Assembly: GCA_964345215.1 (NCBI GenBank) | Contig: CAYFQH010000051.1 | Span: 1-13,167 of the forward strand | From: CAYFQH01 sp964345215 | GTDB lineage: Bacteria; Bacillota; Clostridia; Christensenellales; Aristaeellaceae | DNA length: 13,167 nt | Direction: 5' to 3' | Made by a program: the position numbers and the translations under genes | The notes under the pieces: generated by a model | The model's database searches: none | What the model was told of the DNA's origin: nothing | What the model saw: the letters and a program-made list of their open reading frames with translations, nothing else | Part shown: piece after piece, positions 7,003-13,167 of the stretch | How positions within the stretch are numbered: the stretch's first letter is position 1 | Layout of the letters: every line of letters begins with the position of its first letter

Positions 7003-8025
7003 TTACTTATCTAAGCTGTAGCGTTCAGCAAAAGCTTCGCCGCCACGGTACTCTTCAACGTTGGTTTTGTCAATTTCAAAGGTGGGAATTAAGAACATCT
7101 GGCCTTGAATATCCTCATCCTGGTATTTTTCGCCTTTGGCGGCGGCAATACCCAGGCGAACGGCTTCCCGGGCCATAGAGGGGCTGAAGTTGTAGGTAAC
7201 CAGATTCAGTTCCCGGTTGTCATAGTTGTCTAAGGTTTCTCTTCTGCCGCTTACACCGCTAATTAAGCGAATATTCTGTTCACCAGTGAAGTTGTCCAGG
7301 GCAATGGTAATGCCATCAACAATTTCATCATCATGGGTAATAATAAAGTCCAAGTCAGCAACCTGGGCTGCGTCGGTTGTGCTCAGCCAGCCTTCCATCT
7401 GTTCCTGGGATTTGGCATTAGACCAATCGGTTTGAAAGGCTTCGCGAACCTGCACAAACTGATCTTTGTAGGGAGAGGCTTCCAGTACTTCCATCATGCC
7501 CCCGGTGCGTTGGATGGAAACGGTAGAACTATCGCCAATGAACAGAAGGTATTGAAGAGATTCGCCCTTTTCCAACTCTTCTTTAAAGTAGGTAAGCAGG
7601 TAGTTGCCAAGCAAACGGCCAATCTCTTCGTTATCGCCCATAATTTCGGCAGACAGGCCTTCAAATTCAGGAATCAGGCGGTCGTAGACAACCAGTTTTA
7701 CACCGGCGTCAACAATTTTTTGGGCAGCGTTGCGCAACTGTTCTCCCTCCAGGGGCCAAAGAACAATGGCATCGGGGCCCCAGGCCAAAATATTTTCAAT
7801 GGCATCAATTTGAATGGCCGCCTCGCCGCCTACTTCAAATTTGTATTCAATGCCATTTTCAGCCTGTTGTTTTTCCAGTTCGGCACGAATGTGGGCTACG
7901 CTTTCACCAGTAAAACCATGGTCTGCATCAGGGGAAACCACGCCAATTTTTACCGTTTCCGCGCCGGCAACAGCCAAGGACAGAACCATTACGAGGCTTA
8001 AAATAAGTGCAACCATTTTTTTCAT
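7003..8025 (-). CDS. CUT2-type sugar-binding protein (periplasmic-binding-protein type 1 fold)
   Basis: A 340-residue secreted receptor delivering a small sugar-like ligand to the adjacent ABC importer. It has a signal peptide with a KK pair, a hydrophobic core (VALILSLVMVLSLAVAG) and a probable AxA-type cleavage before ETVKIG. The mature part begins like PBP1/Peripla_BP_4 proteins (VKIGVVSPDADHGF). It contains DAIVLWP, a GVKLVVYDRLI segment reminiscent of xylose and multiple-sugar receptors, and FIITHDDEIVDGI around the hinge and ligand site. There is no lipobox cysteine, so lipid anchoring is not expected. The ATG at 8025 is preferred to 8031 because GGAGG (8037-8033) lies 7 nt from it. First gene of the operon, with its own promoter. 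Ligand unknown; a pentose or related compound is a guess. Confidence 0.92.
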   Translation of the reverse strand: MKKMVALILSLVMVLSLAVAGAETVKIGVVSPDADHGFTGESVAHIRAELEKQQAENGIEYKFEVGGEAAIQIDAIENILAWGPDAIVLWPLEGEQLRNAAQKIVDAGVKLVVYDRLIPEFEGLSAEIMGDNEEIGRLLGNYLLTYFKEELEKGESLQYLLFIGDSSTVSIQRTGGMMEVLEASPYKDQFVQVREAFQTDWSNAKSQEQMEGWLSTTDAAQVADLDFIITHDDEIVDGITIALDNFTGEQNIRLISGVSGRRETLDNYDNRELNLVTYNFSPSMAREAVRLGIAAAKGEKYQDEDIQGQMFLIPTFEIDKTNVEEYRGGEAFAERYSLDK

Positions 8026-8050
8026 ATTCATTCCTCCATTATTTTTATTG

Positions 8051-8076
8051 ATCTATGTATGATGTATAGCATAGAT
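8051..8076. repeat. Inverted repeat next to the binding-protein RBS
   Basis: ATCTATG (8051-8057) and CATAGAT (8070-8076) are 7-bp arms with a 12-nt loop, ending 13 nt upstream of the GGAGG of the binding-protein gene. A hairpin here could affect mRNA stability or ribosome access, or the site could be an operator. Confidence 0.35.
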
Positions 8077-8091
8077 AAACCACCAAGAATA

Positions 8092-8141
8092 CGGCATAAA
8101 AGACAAGAAAAATGGAAATATAAAACAATTATTTTATGCCG
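8092..8141. repeat. 10-bp inverted repeat in the transporter leader
   Basis: CGGCATAAAA (8092-8101) and TTTTATGCCG (8132-8141) are perfect 10-bp arms separated by 30 nt. Both lie downstream of the predicted transcription start near 8161, inside the 5' untranslated region. They could form a long-loop hairpin or be a split operator. The rest of the 8041-8286 gap holds the promoter and no supportable gene. Confidence 0.5.
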
Positions 8142-8167
8142 CAAAAAAGATTGCTTTTTCTCTCATT

Positions 8168-8196
8168 ACAATAGCATTTCAAGGTACAAATGTCAA
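8168..8196 (-). promoter_or_regulatory. Sigma-A promoter of the ABC transporter operon
   Basis: Minus strand: a perfect TTGACA (8196-8191), 17-bp spacer and TATTGT (8173-8168). The start would be near 8161, giving a leader of about 135 nt before the binding-protein ATG. The transporter therefore need not depend on read-through from the regulator gene upstream. Confidence 0.7.
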
Positions 8197-8286
8197 TTGG
8201 AAAATAACCGGATTAGAATGCGGAAAAAATTTAAAAAGCAAAAAACAGTAAAAGGCAACGGGGTTCTTAAACTTATAGTAGTCTTC

Positions 8287-9195
8287 CTATCCATCGGCCT
8301 GTTTTAACGGAAAAGCGGCATCGCCGTATTTACAGGCCATTTGCCGGTAGCGAGAGGGGGTAACCCCTGTTAGCGAAGTAAAGATGCTGATAAAGGATGA
8401 CATGCTTCTAAACCCAGCTTGGTAGCAGATATCATTAATAGACAAGGTGGTTTTTAGCTGCTCTTTTGCCCAAAGAATCCTCCGTTTATTTAAATAATCT
8501 TTAACGGAGCAGTTTAAGTAACGTTGAAAAAGCCGTGAAACATGTTCTCTGCTATAAAAAAAAGCTTCAGCAATTTGGGTGGTAGAGTAGATTTGTGAAA
8601 AATTTTCGTCGATATACTTTTTAATATTCATAACCCCTGCATGAAAGAGAGGATCTTTTTTACTGCTGTCATTTGAATAATAATTTAGCAAATAAAACAG
8701 CTGCAAAACATAACTAAGGGCAAGGGCTGTACTGCCTTCTTGAGCATCTTTAAAGGCTTCCTCAATTTTTATAAGCAAATCAAGCATGTGCCGGCGTTCT
8801 TCTTTTTTTAAGTAAATGTGTGGCTGACAGCTGTTGGTTAAAAAAGCCATTAAGGAACTGCCATAAAAGGCATTGAAAGCAGTAGGATACAAGTAAAATA
8901 CATAGCGTTCATACCTGCTGGAGGCAATGAGCATGGATGTATGAAGTGCAGAGGGAGTGGCAAGAATAATATCGCCTGTTTCAGGCAGAAGGGTTTTGTT
9001 ATCACAAATATAGCGGATGGTGCCGTCGATATAAATCACAATTTCATAATAATCATGAAAATGGAAGCTTTCAGGAAAGGTCTCTTGGGTGTATTCAGTT
9101 ATTCGATGGGAAAAAATCATTTGGTCGCCAATTTCATGGTTGACCCAATTATCTGCAATGGGTGAAGGTTTTTTATCATGTGAATGTAAAATCAC
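8287..9195 (-). CDS. AraC-family transcriptional regulator
   Basis: A 302-residue cytoplasmic DNA-binding regulator. The N-terminal half is a cupin-like effector domain with HFHDYYEIVIYIDGTIRY (about 45-62) and an ETGDIILATP strand. The C-terminal ~100 residues are a double helix-turn-helix AraC domain: TTQIAEAFFYSREHVSRLFQ is the first recognition unit, and INDICYQAGFRSMSSFISIF with TGVTPSRYRQ is the classic AraC signature. Start is GTG at 9195: AAAGGAGGT (9210-9202) gives an ideal 7-nt gap. It stands between the transporter operon and the divergent oxidoreductase operon and probably controls one or both in response to the imported compound or a metabolite. No convincing terminator separates it from the transporter, so some read-through is possible. 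Confidence 0.93.
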   Translation of the reverse strand: MILHSHDKKPSPIADNWVNHEIGDQMIFSHRITEYTQETFPESFHFHDYYEIVIYIDGTIRYICDNKTLLPETGDIILATPSALHTSMLIASSRYERYVFYLYPTAFNAFYGSSLMAFLTNSCQPHIYLKKEERRHMLDLLIKIEEAFKDAQEGSTALALSYVLQLFYLLNYYSNDSSKKDPLFHAGVMNIKKYIDENFSQIYSTTQIAEAFFYSREHVSRLFQRYLNCSVKDYLNKRRILWAKEQLKTTLSINDICYQAGFRSMSSFISIFTSLTGVTPSRYRQMACKYGDAAFPLKQADG

Positions 9196-9224
9196 CTAAA
9201 GACCTCCTTTATTCCATCAATAGG

Positions 9225-9252
9225 TCACAAAACCGTAAAAACATATCACAAA
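9225..9252 (+). promoter_or_regulatory. 21-bp-spaced direct repeat, candidate AraC-type operator
   Basis: TCACAAA occurs at 9225-9231 and again at 9246-9252, exactly 21 bp apart (two helical turns). The pair lies just upstream of the -35 region of the oxidoreductase promoter, where AraC-family activators usually bind tandem half-sites. The repeat is seen; its binding by the adjacent regulator is inferred. Confidence 0.5.
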
Positions 9253-9281
9253 GCAAATAGATTTTTTGATTCATAGAAAGT

Positions 9282-9287
9282 TATAAT
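9282..9287 (+). promoter_or_regulatory. -10 element of the oxidoreductase operon
   Basis: A perfect TATAAT lies about 75 nt upstream of the preferred start codon, with the transcription start predicted near 9294. No good -35 hexamer sits at the correct distance (only AGATTT-like sequence). This is typical of a promoter that needs an activator bound next to the -35 region. Confidence 0.5.
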
Positions 9288-9288
9288 G

Positions 9289-9317
9289 ATTATATCAAAG
9301 GCGAAAATTTAATGCAA
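9289..9317 (-). promoter_or_regulatory. Promoter of the AraC-family regulator
   Basis: Minus strand TTGCAT (9317-9312), 17-bp spacer and TATAAT (9294-9289). The predicted start is near 9282, which gives a leader of about 87 nt. Its -10 forms one palindrome with the plus-strand -10 of the oxidoreductase operon. Confidence 0.55.
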
Positions 9318-9361
9318 TGGTTTCTTTTGCCTTAAGTTCAGTTAAAAGGGAGGACTATATT

Positions 9362-11191
9362 GTGGAGTCTTTGCGTCATATTACCCACCAAACCCAGTTA
9401 TGCGTAGTCGGCGGCGGCCTGGGGGGAATGCTTACGGCCTTGTCAGCGGCCCGTAGGGGAATAAAAGTAGTGCTGATGCAGGATCGGCCTGTTCTAGGTG
9501 GAAATGCCTCTTCTGAGGTGCGAATGCACGTTTGCGGTGCGGGCACTCGGGTGCGCAATTTGCAGGAAACTGGCATTATTGAGGAAATTATGCTTGATAA
9601 TATGTATCGGAATCCCACAAGAAATTATACCATTTGGGATAGTATTTTATACGAAAAAATTCGGTTTGAGCCCAATATTGAACTTTTGCTGAATTGCGCT
9701 TGCTGCGATTTAACCATGGCCGGAGACAAAATTGAAAGTATCAAAGGTTTTCAGCTAACAACCTACACCTGGCATACGGTAAAAGCTTCTTTGTTTGTAG
9801 ACTGTTCGGGTGACAGTATTTTAGCCCCTCTTTGTGGGGCAGAATATCGGGTTGGAAGGGAGGCCAAAAGCGAATTTGATGAAGAGTTTGGACTTGAACA
9901 GGCAGATAAAAAAACCATGGGCATGAGCCTAATGATTCACTGTCACGAAACAGACAAGGTAACAACTTTTGTGCCCCCTCCCTGGGCATATACCTTTAAA
10001 ACCGATGAGGAGATGAACAATAAGCCCCACATGTGCTTAACCAATGTAAACACCAATTTTTATTGGATTGAATTAGGCGGTGAAATGGACAGCATTCATG
10101 ATACGGAGATTATCCGGGATGAGCTGCTGAAAATTGCCTTTGGGGTATGGGACCACATGAAAAACCACGGGGACCACGAAGCAGATAATTGGGAACTAGA
10201 TTGGATTGGATTTTTGCCCGGTAAGCGAGAGAGTCGAAGGTATGTGGGGGACTATATTTTAACGCAAAATGATGTTGAAAATGCCGTTGTATTTGAGGAT
10301 GAGGTAGCGTATGGAGGTTGGCAGCTTGACGACCATCTTCCCGGCGGTTTTTTTATGGATGGAAAATCCGGAAATCACTTACAAAAACGGCGGCTCAAAG
10401 AGCCCTATGGCATTCCTTACCGCTGCTTATACTCTGTTAACGTGCCCAACTTAATGTTTGCAGGCCGTAACATTAGCGCCACCCACGTGGCTTTTAGCAG
10501 CACAAGGGTTATGGGTACCATTGGCATTATTGGTCAGGCTGTGGGTACTGCGGCAGTTATTGCATTAAACAACGGACTGAGCCCCCGGCAGGTCGGAGAG
10601 CAAAAAATAGGGCAGCTGCAGCAAATGCTGATGGAAGATGATTGCTTTTTACCCAACTTTCGCCGCAGCCCTTCCGCGCTTAGCCAAAAAGCTACTTTAT
10701 CTTGCGATTATGGAGATTGTAGCGTGCTGCATAACGGACTGGATCGAAAAATATGGGGCTGTGACAATGGTTATTGGGGAAGGATTAACCAGGCTGTTAC
10801 CTATACACTGACTGAAAAAACAAACATCACAGGCTTTCGTCTTGTGTTTGACAGCGATTTAGACCGGGAGTATATTGACGGAAACCCGGATCTAATGACG
10901 ATTTCCATGGTTGCCAGCCGAAAATTGAGTTACAACAACACATCCTTTGGTTTTCCTCGCTGCATGATCCGCCACTTCCGCATAGAGGCCTTGGACGATC
11001 AGAACCAATGGGTAACGGTGTATGAATGTGAGGATAATCATCAGCGTTTGATCAGAGAAAGTTTAAATATAACAACTTCAGCGCTTCGGTTTATTCCCTT
11101 GGCTACCTACGAAACAGACCGGATTACAGAAACTTATGGTAGTGGCCAAGCCCATGTATTCTCGTTTGATATTTATGGTGGGGAGGAATAA
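9362..11191 (+). CDS. FAD-dependent oxidoreductase (FAD_oxidored family) with extra C-terminal domain
   Basis: A 609-residue flavoprotein. The N-terminus has a Rossmann dinucleotide-binding motif GGGLGG (17-22) followed by IKVVLMQDRPVLGGNASSEV, typical of the FAD_oxidored (PF12831) group, which is often loosely annotated as xanthan lyase-like. The FAD-binding C-terminal motif NLMFAGRNISATHVAFSSTR, then VMGTIGIIGQAVGTAA, completes the flavin domain. About 150 further residues (AVTYTLTEKTNITGFRLVFD onward) look like a beta-sandwich. No signal peptide, so cytoplasmic. The preferred start is GTG 9362 because GGGAGGA (9347-9353) precedes it; the longer reading from ATG 9317 adds 15 residues and lacks an RBS. 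First gene of an operon, 3 nt from the next. It probably oxidises a hydroxylated or sugar-derived substrate. The reaction is unknown. Confidence 0.88.
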   Translation: MESLRHITHQTQLCVVGGGLGGMLTALSAARRGIKVVLMQDRPVLGGNASSEVRMHVCGAGTRVRNLQETGIIEEIMLDNMYRNPTRNYTIWDSILYEKIRFEPNIELLLNCACCDLTMAGDKIESIKGFQLTTYTWHTVKASLFVDCSGDSILAPLCGAEYRVGREAKSEFDEEFGLEQADKKTMGMSLMIHCHETDKVTTFVPPPWAYTFKTDEEMNNKPHMCLTNVNTNFYWIELGGEMDSIHDTEIIRDELLKIAFGVWDHMKNHGDHEADNWELDWIGFLPGKRESRRYVGDYILTQNDVENAVVFEDEVAYGGWQLDDHLPGGFFMDGKSGNHLQKRRLKEPYGIPYRCLYSVNVPNLMFAGRNISATHVAFSSTRVMGTIGIIGQAVGTAAVIALNNGLSPRQVGEQKIGQLQQMLMEDDCFLPNFRRSPSALSQKATLSCDYGDCSVLHNGLDRKIWGCDNGYWGRINQAVTYTLTEKTNITGFRLVFDSDLDREYIDGNPDLMTISMVASRKLSYNNTSFGFPRCMIRHFRIEALDDQNQWVTVYECEDNHQRLIRESLNITTSALRFIPLATYETDRITETYGSGQAHVFSFDIYGGEE

Positions 11192-11194
11192 AAA

Positions 11195-12574
11195 ATGCAT
11201 AATTTTCAAGAGCTTGATTATGATGTGGTTGTCATTGGTGGCGGTTCTGCGGGCTTGTGCGCAGCTGTTTCATCGGCCAGACAGGGAGTAAAAACAATTT
11301 TGGTAGAGCGCACTGGCGTGCTTGGGGGCTGCGCAGCTTCTGGCCTTAGTATTTTAGGATTTATGGACAGGCGAGGAAACAAAGTTCTAGGAGGATTACC
11401 CCAGGAAATTTATGACAGACTGGCTAAAATGAATGGCACCATCGGCCACCACCCTTGTCCGGTACACAATTCTATATCGCCTATCTCAGCCCAGATGTTT
11501 AAAATTTTAGCCGTTGAACTGTGCCAAGAAGCAGGGGTTGATATTTTATTCAACTGCGATATAACCGATGTGCAGGTTGTAAATGGAAACATTAAGGCCG
11601 TTACAGTATATGGCAAGTGTACCGATATACGTATAAAGGGTAAGGTGTTTATAGACGGTACAGGGGATGGAGATATGGCTTATCTTTCAGGCTGCGAATT
11701 TACCTTGGGCCAGGAAGATATGGGAAAAATGGAAAATAATCTTCCTGTTATGCAGCCATCTACTTTAATGTTTACCATAATTGGACATGATTTAGATCGC
11801 TTCTATGCTTGGTTGGAGGAAAACCCCGGCGAAATTGGAATTAAAGAAGATTATGCTACCGGCTATGACCTGAACTTTTTTAAAACAACCCCTGGCCACT
11901 GTCTTATTGGTTTAACCCAGACCATCAAAAAAGCAAAGGCCAATGGCGATTTTGATATTCCGCGCAATCAGTTTATTTATATTAAAACTGCAGACCGGAA
12001 TTTATTGGCTAACAACACAAGCCGTATTATTCACATTGATGCCAGCAACCCTTTTCAGCTTTCAAAAGGGTTGGAACAAGGGTATATTCAAATTCACCAA
12101 TTGCTCAAGTTTATGCGTAAATACGTACCCGGTTTTGAAAATGCTGCCATTGCAGATATTTCACCTACTTTGGGTATTCGCGAAACCAGGCATTTTAAAG
12201 GCACTTACCACTTAACAAAAGAAGAGATGTATGCAGGTCTTCGCAGGGGGGAAGATATTGCCCTTTGCGGCTATAATGTAGACATTCATTCAGGCCAGGC
12301 AGACCATATTGATTTAACCCCATTAAATCAGCCATTTGGGCTCCCTTATGGTTGCTTTGTGTCCAAGGATGTAGATAATTTATTTCTTTCAGGCAGAACT
12401 CTGTCGGTAGACAGCACTGTGTTTGCCGCTGCAAGAGTAATGGGACCATTGATGGCTGCGGCTCAAGGCATTGGGGTTGCAGCAGCTCAGTGTGCCTTAC
12501 AGGGAATTTTACCGGGAGATATAGACGTAGCGGCCCTTAGAACAGTTTTAAAAAAGCAGGGAGCCATTTTATAA
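11195..12574 (+). CDS. Second FAD-dependent oxidoreductase (FAD_oxidored family)
   Basis: A 459-residue flavoprotein, paralogous in architecture to its upstream neighbour but without the C-terminal extension. The N-terminal FAD motif is VVVIGGGSAGLCAA (GGGSAG at 15-20), followed by ERTGVLGGCAASGL, where the cysteine replaces an asparagine of the first paralogue. IDGTGDGDMAYLSGC and the C-terminal DNLFLSGRTLSVDSTVFAAA motif define the FAD pocket. GIRETRHFKGTYHLT is also family-typical. No signal peptide. GGGGAGGA ends 7 nt before the ATG, and only 3 nt separate the genes, so they should be co-translated. The pair may form a heteromer or act in sequence on one substrate (inference). The substrate cannot be deduced. 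Confidence 0.88.
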   Translation: MHNFQELDYDVVVIGGGSAGLCAAVSSARQGVKTILVERTGVLGGCAASGLSILGFMDRRGNKVLGGLPQEIYDRLAKMNGTIGHHPCPVHNSISPISAQMFKILAVELCQEAGVDILFNCDITDVQVVNGNIKAVTVYGKCTDIRIKGKVFIDGTGDGDMAYLSGCEFTLGQEDMGKMENNLPVMQPSTLMFTIIGHDLDRFYAWLEENPGEIGIKEDYATGYDLNFFKTTPGHCLIGLTQTIKKAKANGDFDIPRNQFIYIKTADRNLLANNTSRIIHIDASNPFQLSKGLEQGYIQIHQLLKFMRKYVPGFENAAIADISPTLGIRETRHFKGTYHLTKEEMYAGLRRGEDIALCGYNVDIHSGQADHIDLTPLNQPFGLPYGCFVSKDVDNLFLSGRTLSVDSTVFAAARVMGPLMAAAQGIGVAAAQCALQGILPGDIDVAALRTVLKKQGAIL

Positions 12575-12624
12575 AGGTTGGTGCTGTTAAATCTTATGGG
12601 GCCTTTGTTTTAATAGAATTATTG

Positions 12625-12649
12625 GACGGCAGGTTTTTGACCGTCTTTT
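12625..12649 (+). terminator. Terminator-like hairpin between oxidoreductases and second binding protein
   Basis: GACGG (12625-12629) pairs with CCGTC (12641-12645), and TTTT follows. It lies 30 nt before the binding-protein ATG, leaving no room for another promoter after it, so it probably reduces rather than blocks read-through. The rest of the 12575-12678 gap shows no gene. Confidence 0.5.
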
Positions 12650-12678
12650 ATAAAAGAACAAACGAAAGGGGTATTTCA

Positions 12679-12972
12679 ATGAAAAAACGGTTAGCTCTAA
12701 TGACAGCTTGTATCCTTCTTTTTGGCATCTTTGCGTTCCCAGGGGGGGCCGAGGAAAAACCCACATTAAAATTTTTAATTGCAGCGGGGTTTTACGATAT
12801 TGACGCCGACAGTGGCTGGGAAGTAAGCCAGCGGGTGGCAGGGTATAATATTGAGTTTGAGGTCATTAACGGAACAGAGCAATTGATGATGATTATTGCC
12901 TCAGGCGAACCCTATGACTATTGTCTCATGGTTGATGGGGCTATATCATACTGCTCGCTTAATTCTCTGTAA
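12679..12972 (+). pseudogene. Truncated ABC extracellular solute-binding protein
   Basis: The 5' fragment of a second solute-binding protein. The ATG at 12679 is preceded by AAAGGGG with 7-nt spacing. It has a signal peptide (MKKR, hydrophobic core, probable cleavage around GGAEE) without a lipobox cysteine. The mature start (KPTLKFLIAAGFYDIDADSG, then GTEQLMMIIASGEPYDY) resembles the large family of oligosaccharide-type binding proteins of about 450-550 residues. The ORF stops after 97 residues. From about residue 85 (position 12931) the sequence instead matches, on the other strand, an IS3-type transposase start, so homology ends there. It was probably followed by permease genes that are no longer adjacent. 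Not functional as read. Confidence 0.75.
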
Positions 12973-13043
12973 GTATGGTTTCCTTGATTGTAAATGTTTA
13001 CTATTTGTTTTTTGAAGTTTTCCTCATAATATCTTTTTGACAT
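12918..13043 (-). pseudogene. N-terminal fragment of IS3-family transposase OrfA
   Basis: Minus-strand ORF from ATG 13043, with AGGAGG (13056-13051) 7 nt upstream and TATAAT at 13070-13065. It starts MSKRYYEENFKKQIVNIYNQ and continues through an RELSEQYDIAPST helix-turn-helix, the standard start of IS3/IS150-type OrfA. It should continue with a W-rich stretch and total about 90-100 residues. Instead it stops at codon 42, because the sequence switches at about 12930 to the solute-binding protein gene. OrfB with the DDE domain is absent. Confidence 0.75.
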
Positions 13044-13113
13044 GATTTTTCCTCCTATAATCTCATTATATCATGTTCGGAGAAAAACTGTCCTATTTAG
13101 TATAGCCTATCCA
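12931..13113 (-). mobile_element. 5' remnant of an IS3-family insertion sequence
   Basis: Contains the orfA start, its RBS and -10 element, and upstream sequence to a possible terminus at 13113 (minus strand TGGATAGGC, beginning with the TG typical of IS3 ends). The terminus is a guess because no partner inverted repeat or target duplication is visible. The last 54 bases (13114-13167) are AT-rich and show no gene. Confidence 0.5.
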
Positions 13114-13167
13114 AAACTTGCTAATTTTTTAAGTGCTTAGATTTGTAAAATGAAATATAAAGAACGA

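Noticed and set aside
7333..8001. A 222-codon plus-strand ORF antisense to the binding protein
   Set aside because: It lies entirely within the well-supported binding-protein gene, has no ribosome binding site and shows no recognisable domain, so it is a shadow of that gene.
8059..8307. An 82-codon lysine-rich plus-strand ORF in the transporter/regulator gap
   Set aside because: No Shine-Dalgarno sequence, overlaps the transporter promoter, leader and the end of the regulator gene, and has the composition of random AT-rich DNA.
9312..9361. Start of the first oxidoreductase at ATG 9317
   Set aside because: The in-frame extension has no ribosome binding site and overlaps the -35 of the divergent promoter, while GTG 9362 follows a clear GGGAGGA.
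1..13167. CRISPR arrays, tRNA or rRNA genes
   Set aside because: No regularly spaced direct repeats and no tRNA- or rRNA-like conserved segments were seen on either strand.

Overview
The window looks like a piece of a Bacillota (Clostridia) chromosome, probably from an uncultured gut or rumen lineage. This is inferred from AGGAGG-type ribosome binding sites on almost every gene, AT-rich spacers, canonical sigma-A promoters with 17-bp spacers, CUT2-type sugar transporter genes and an AraC regulator. Both solute-binding proteins have signal peptides without a lipobox cysteine, a style I associate with some uncultured Clostridia. Species-level placement is not possible from the sequence alone.

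Left part (1-4440). A P-type Mg2+ ATPase gene (mgtA) lies on the minus strand. Its roughly 225-nt leader appears to be an attenuator. A strong promoter is followed by a 35-codon leader ORF starting M-D-S-D-P, then nested alternative RNA helices, then a terminator-like hairpin just before mgtA. Divergent from it is a monocistronic gene for an alkaline-phosphatase-superfamily phosphodiesterase/pyrophosphatase of unknown substrate, with its own good promoter.

Middle (4440-9195, minus strand). A ribose/xylose-type ABC importer is encoded in the order binding protein, ATPase, permease. It has its own promoter and leader, and a 12-bp hairpin lies between the binding protein and ATPase genes. Upstream of it is an AraC-family regulator with a cupin-like sensor domain.

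Right (9196-12972, plus strand). Divergent from the regulator is an operon of two FAD-dependent oxidoreductases of the FAD_oxidored type, followed after a terminator-like hairpin by a second ABC solute-binding protein gene. The regulator/oxidoreductase intergenic region carries a 21-bp-spaced direct repeat and back-to-back overlapping -10 elements, consistent with AraC-type activation. The simplest reading is a locus that imports a small sugar-like compound and oxidises it; the substrate is unknown.

Right end (12931-13167). The second binding-protein gene breaks off after about 84 residues and is fused to the 5' end of an oppositely oriented IS3-family orfA. This is either a rearrangement scar or an assembly chimera.
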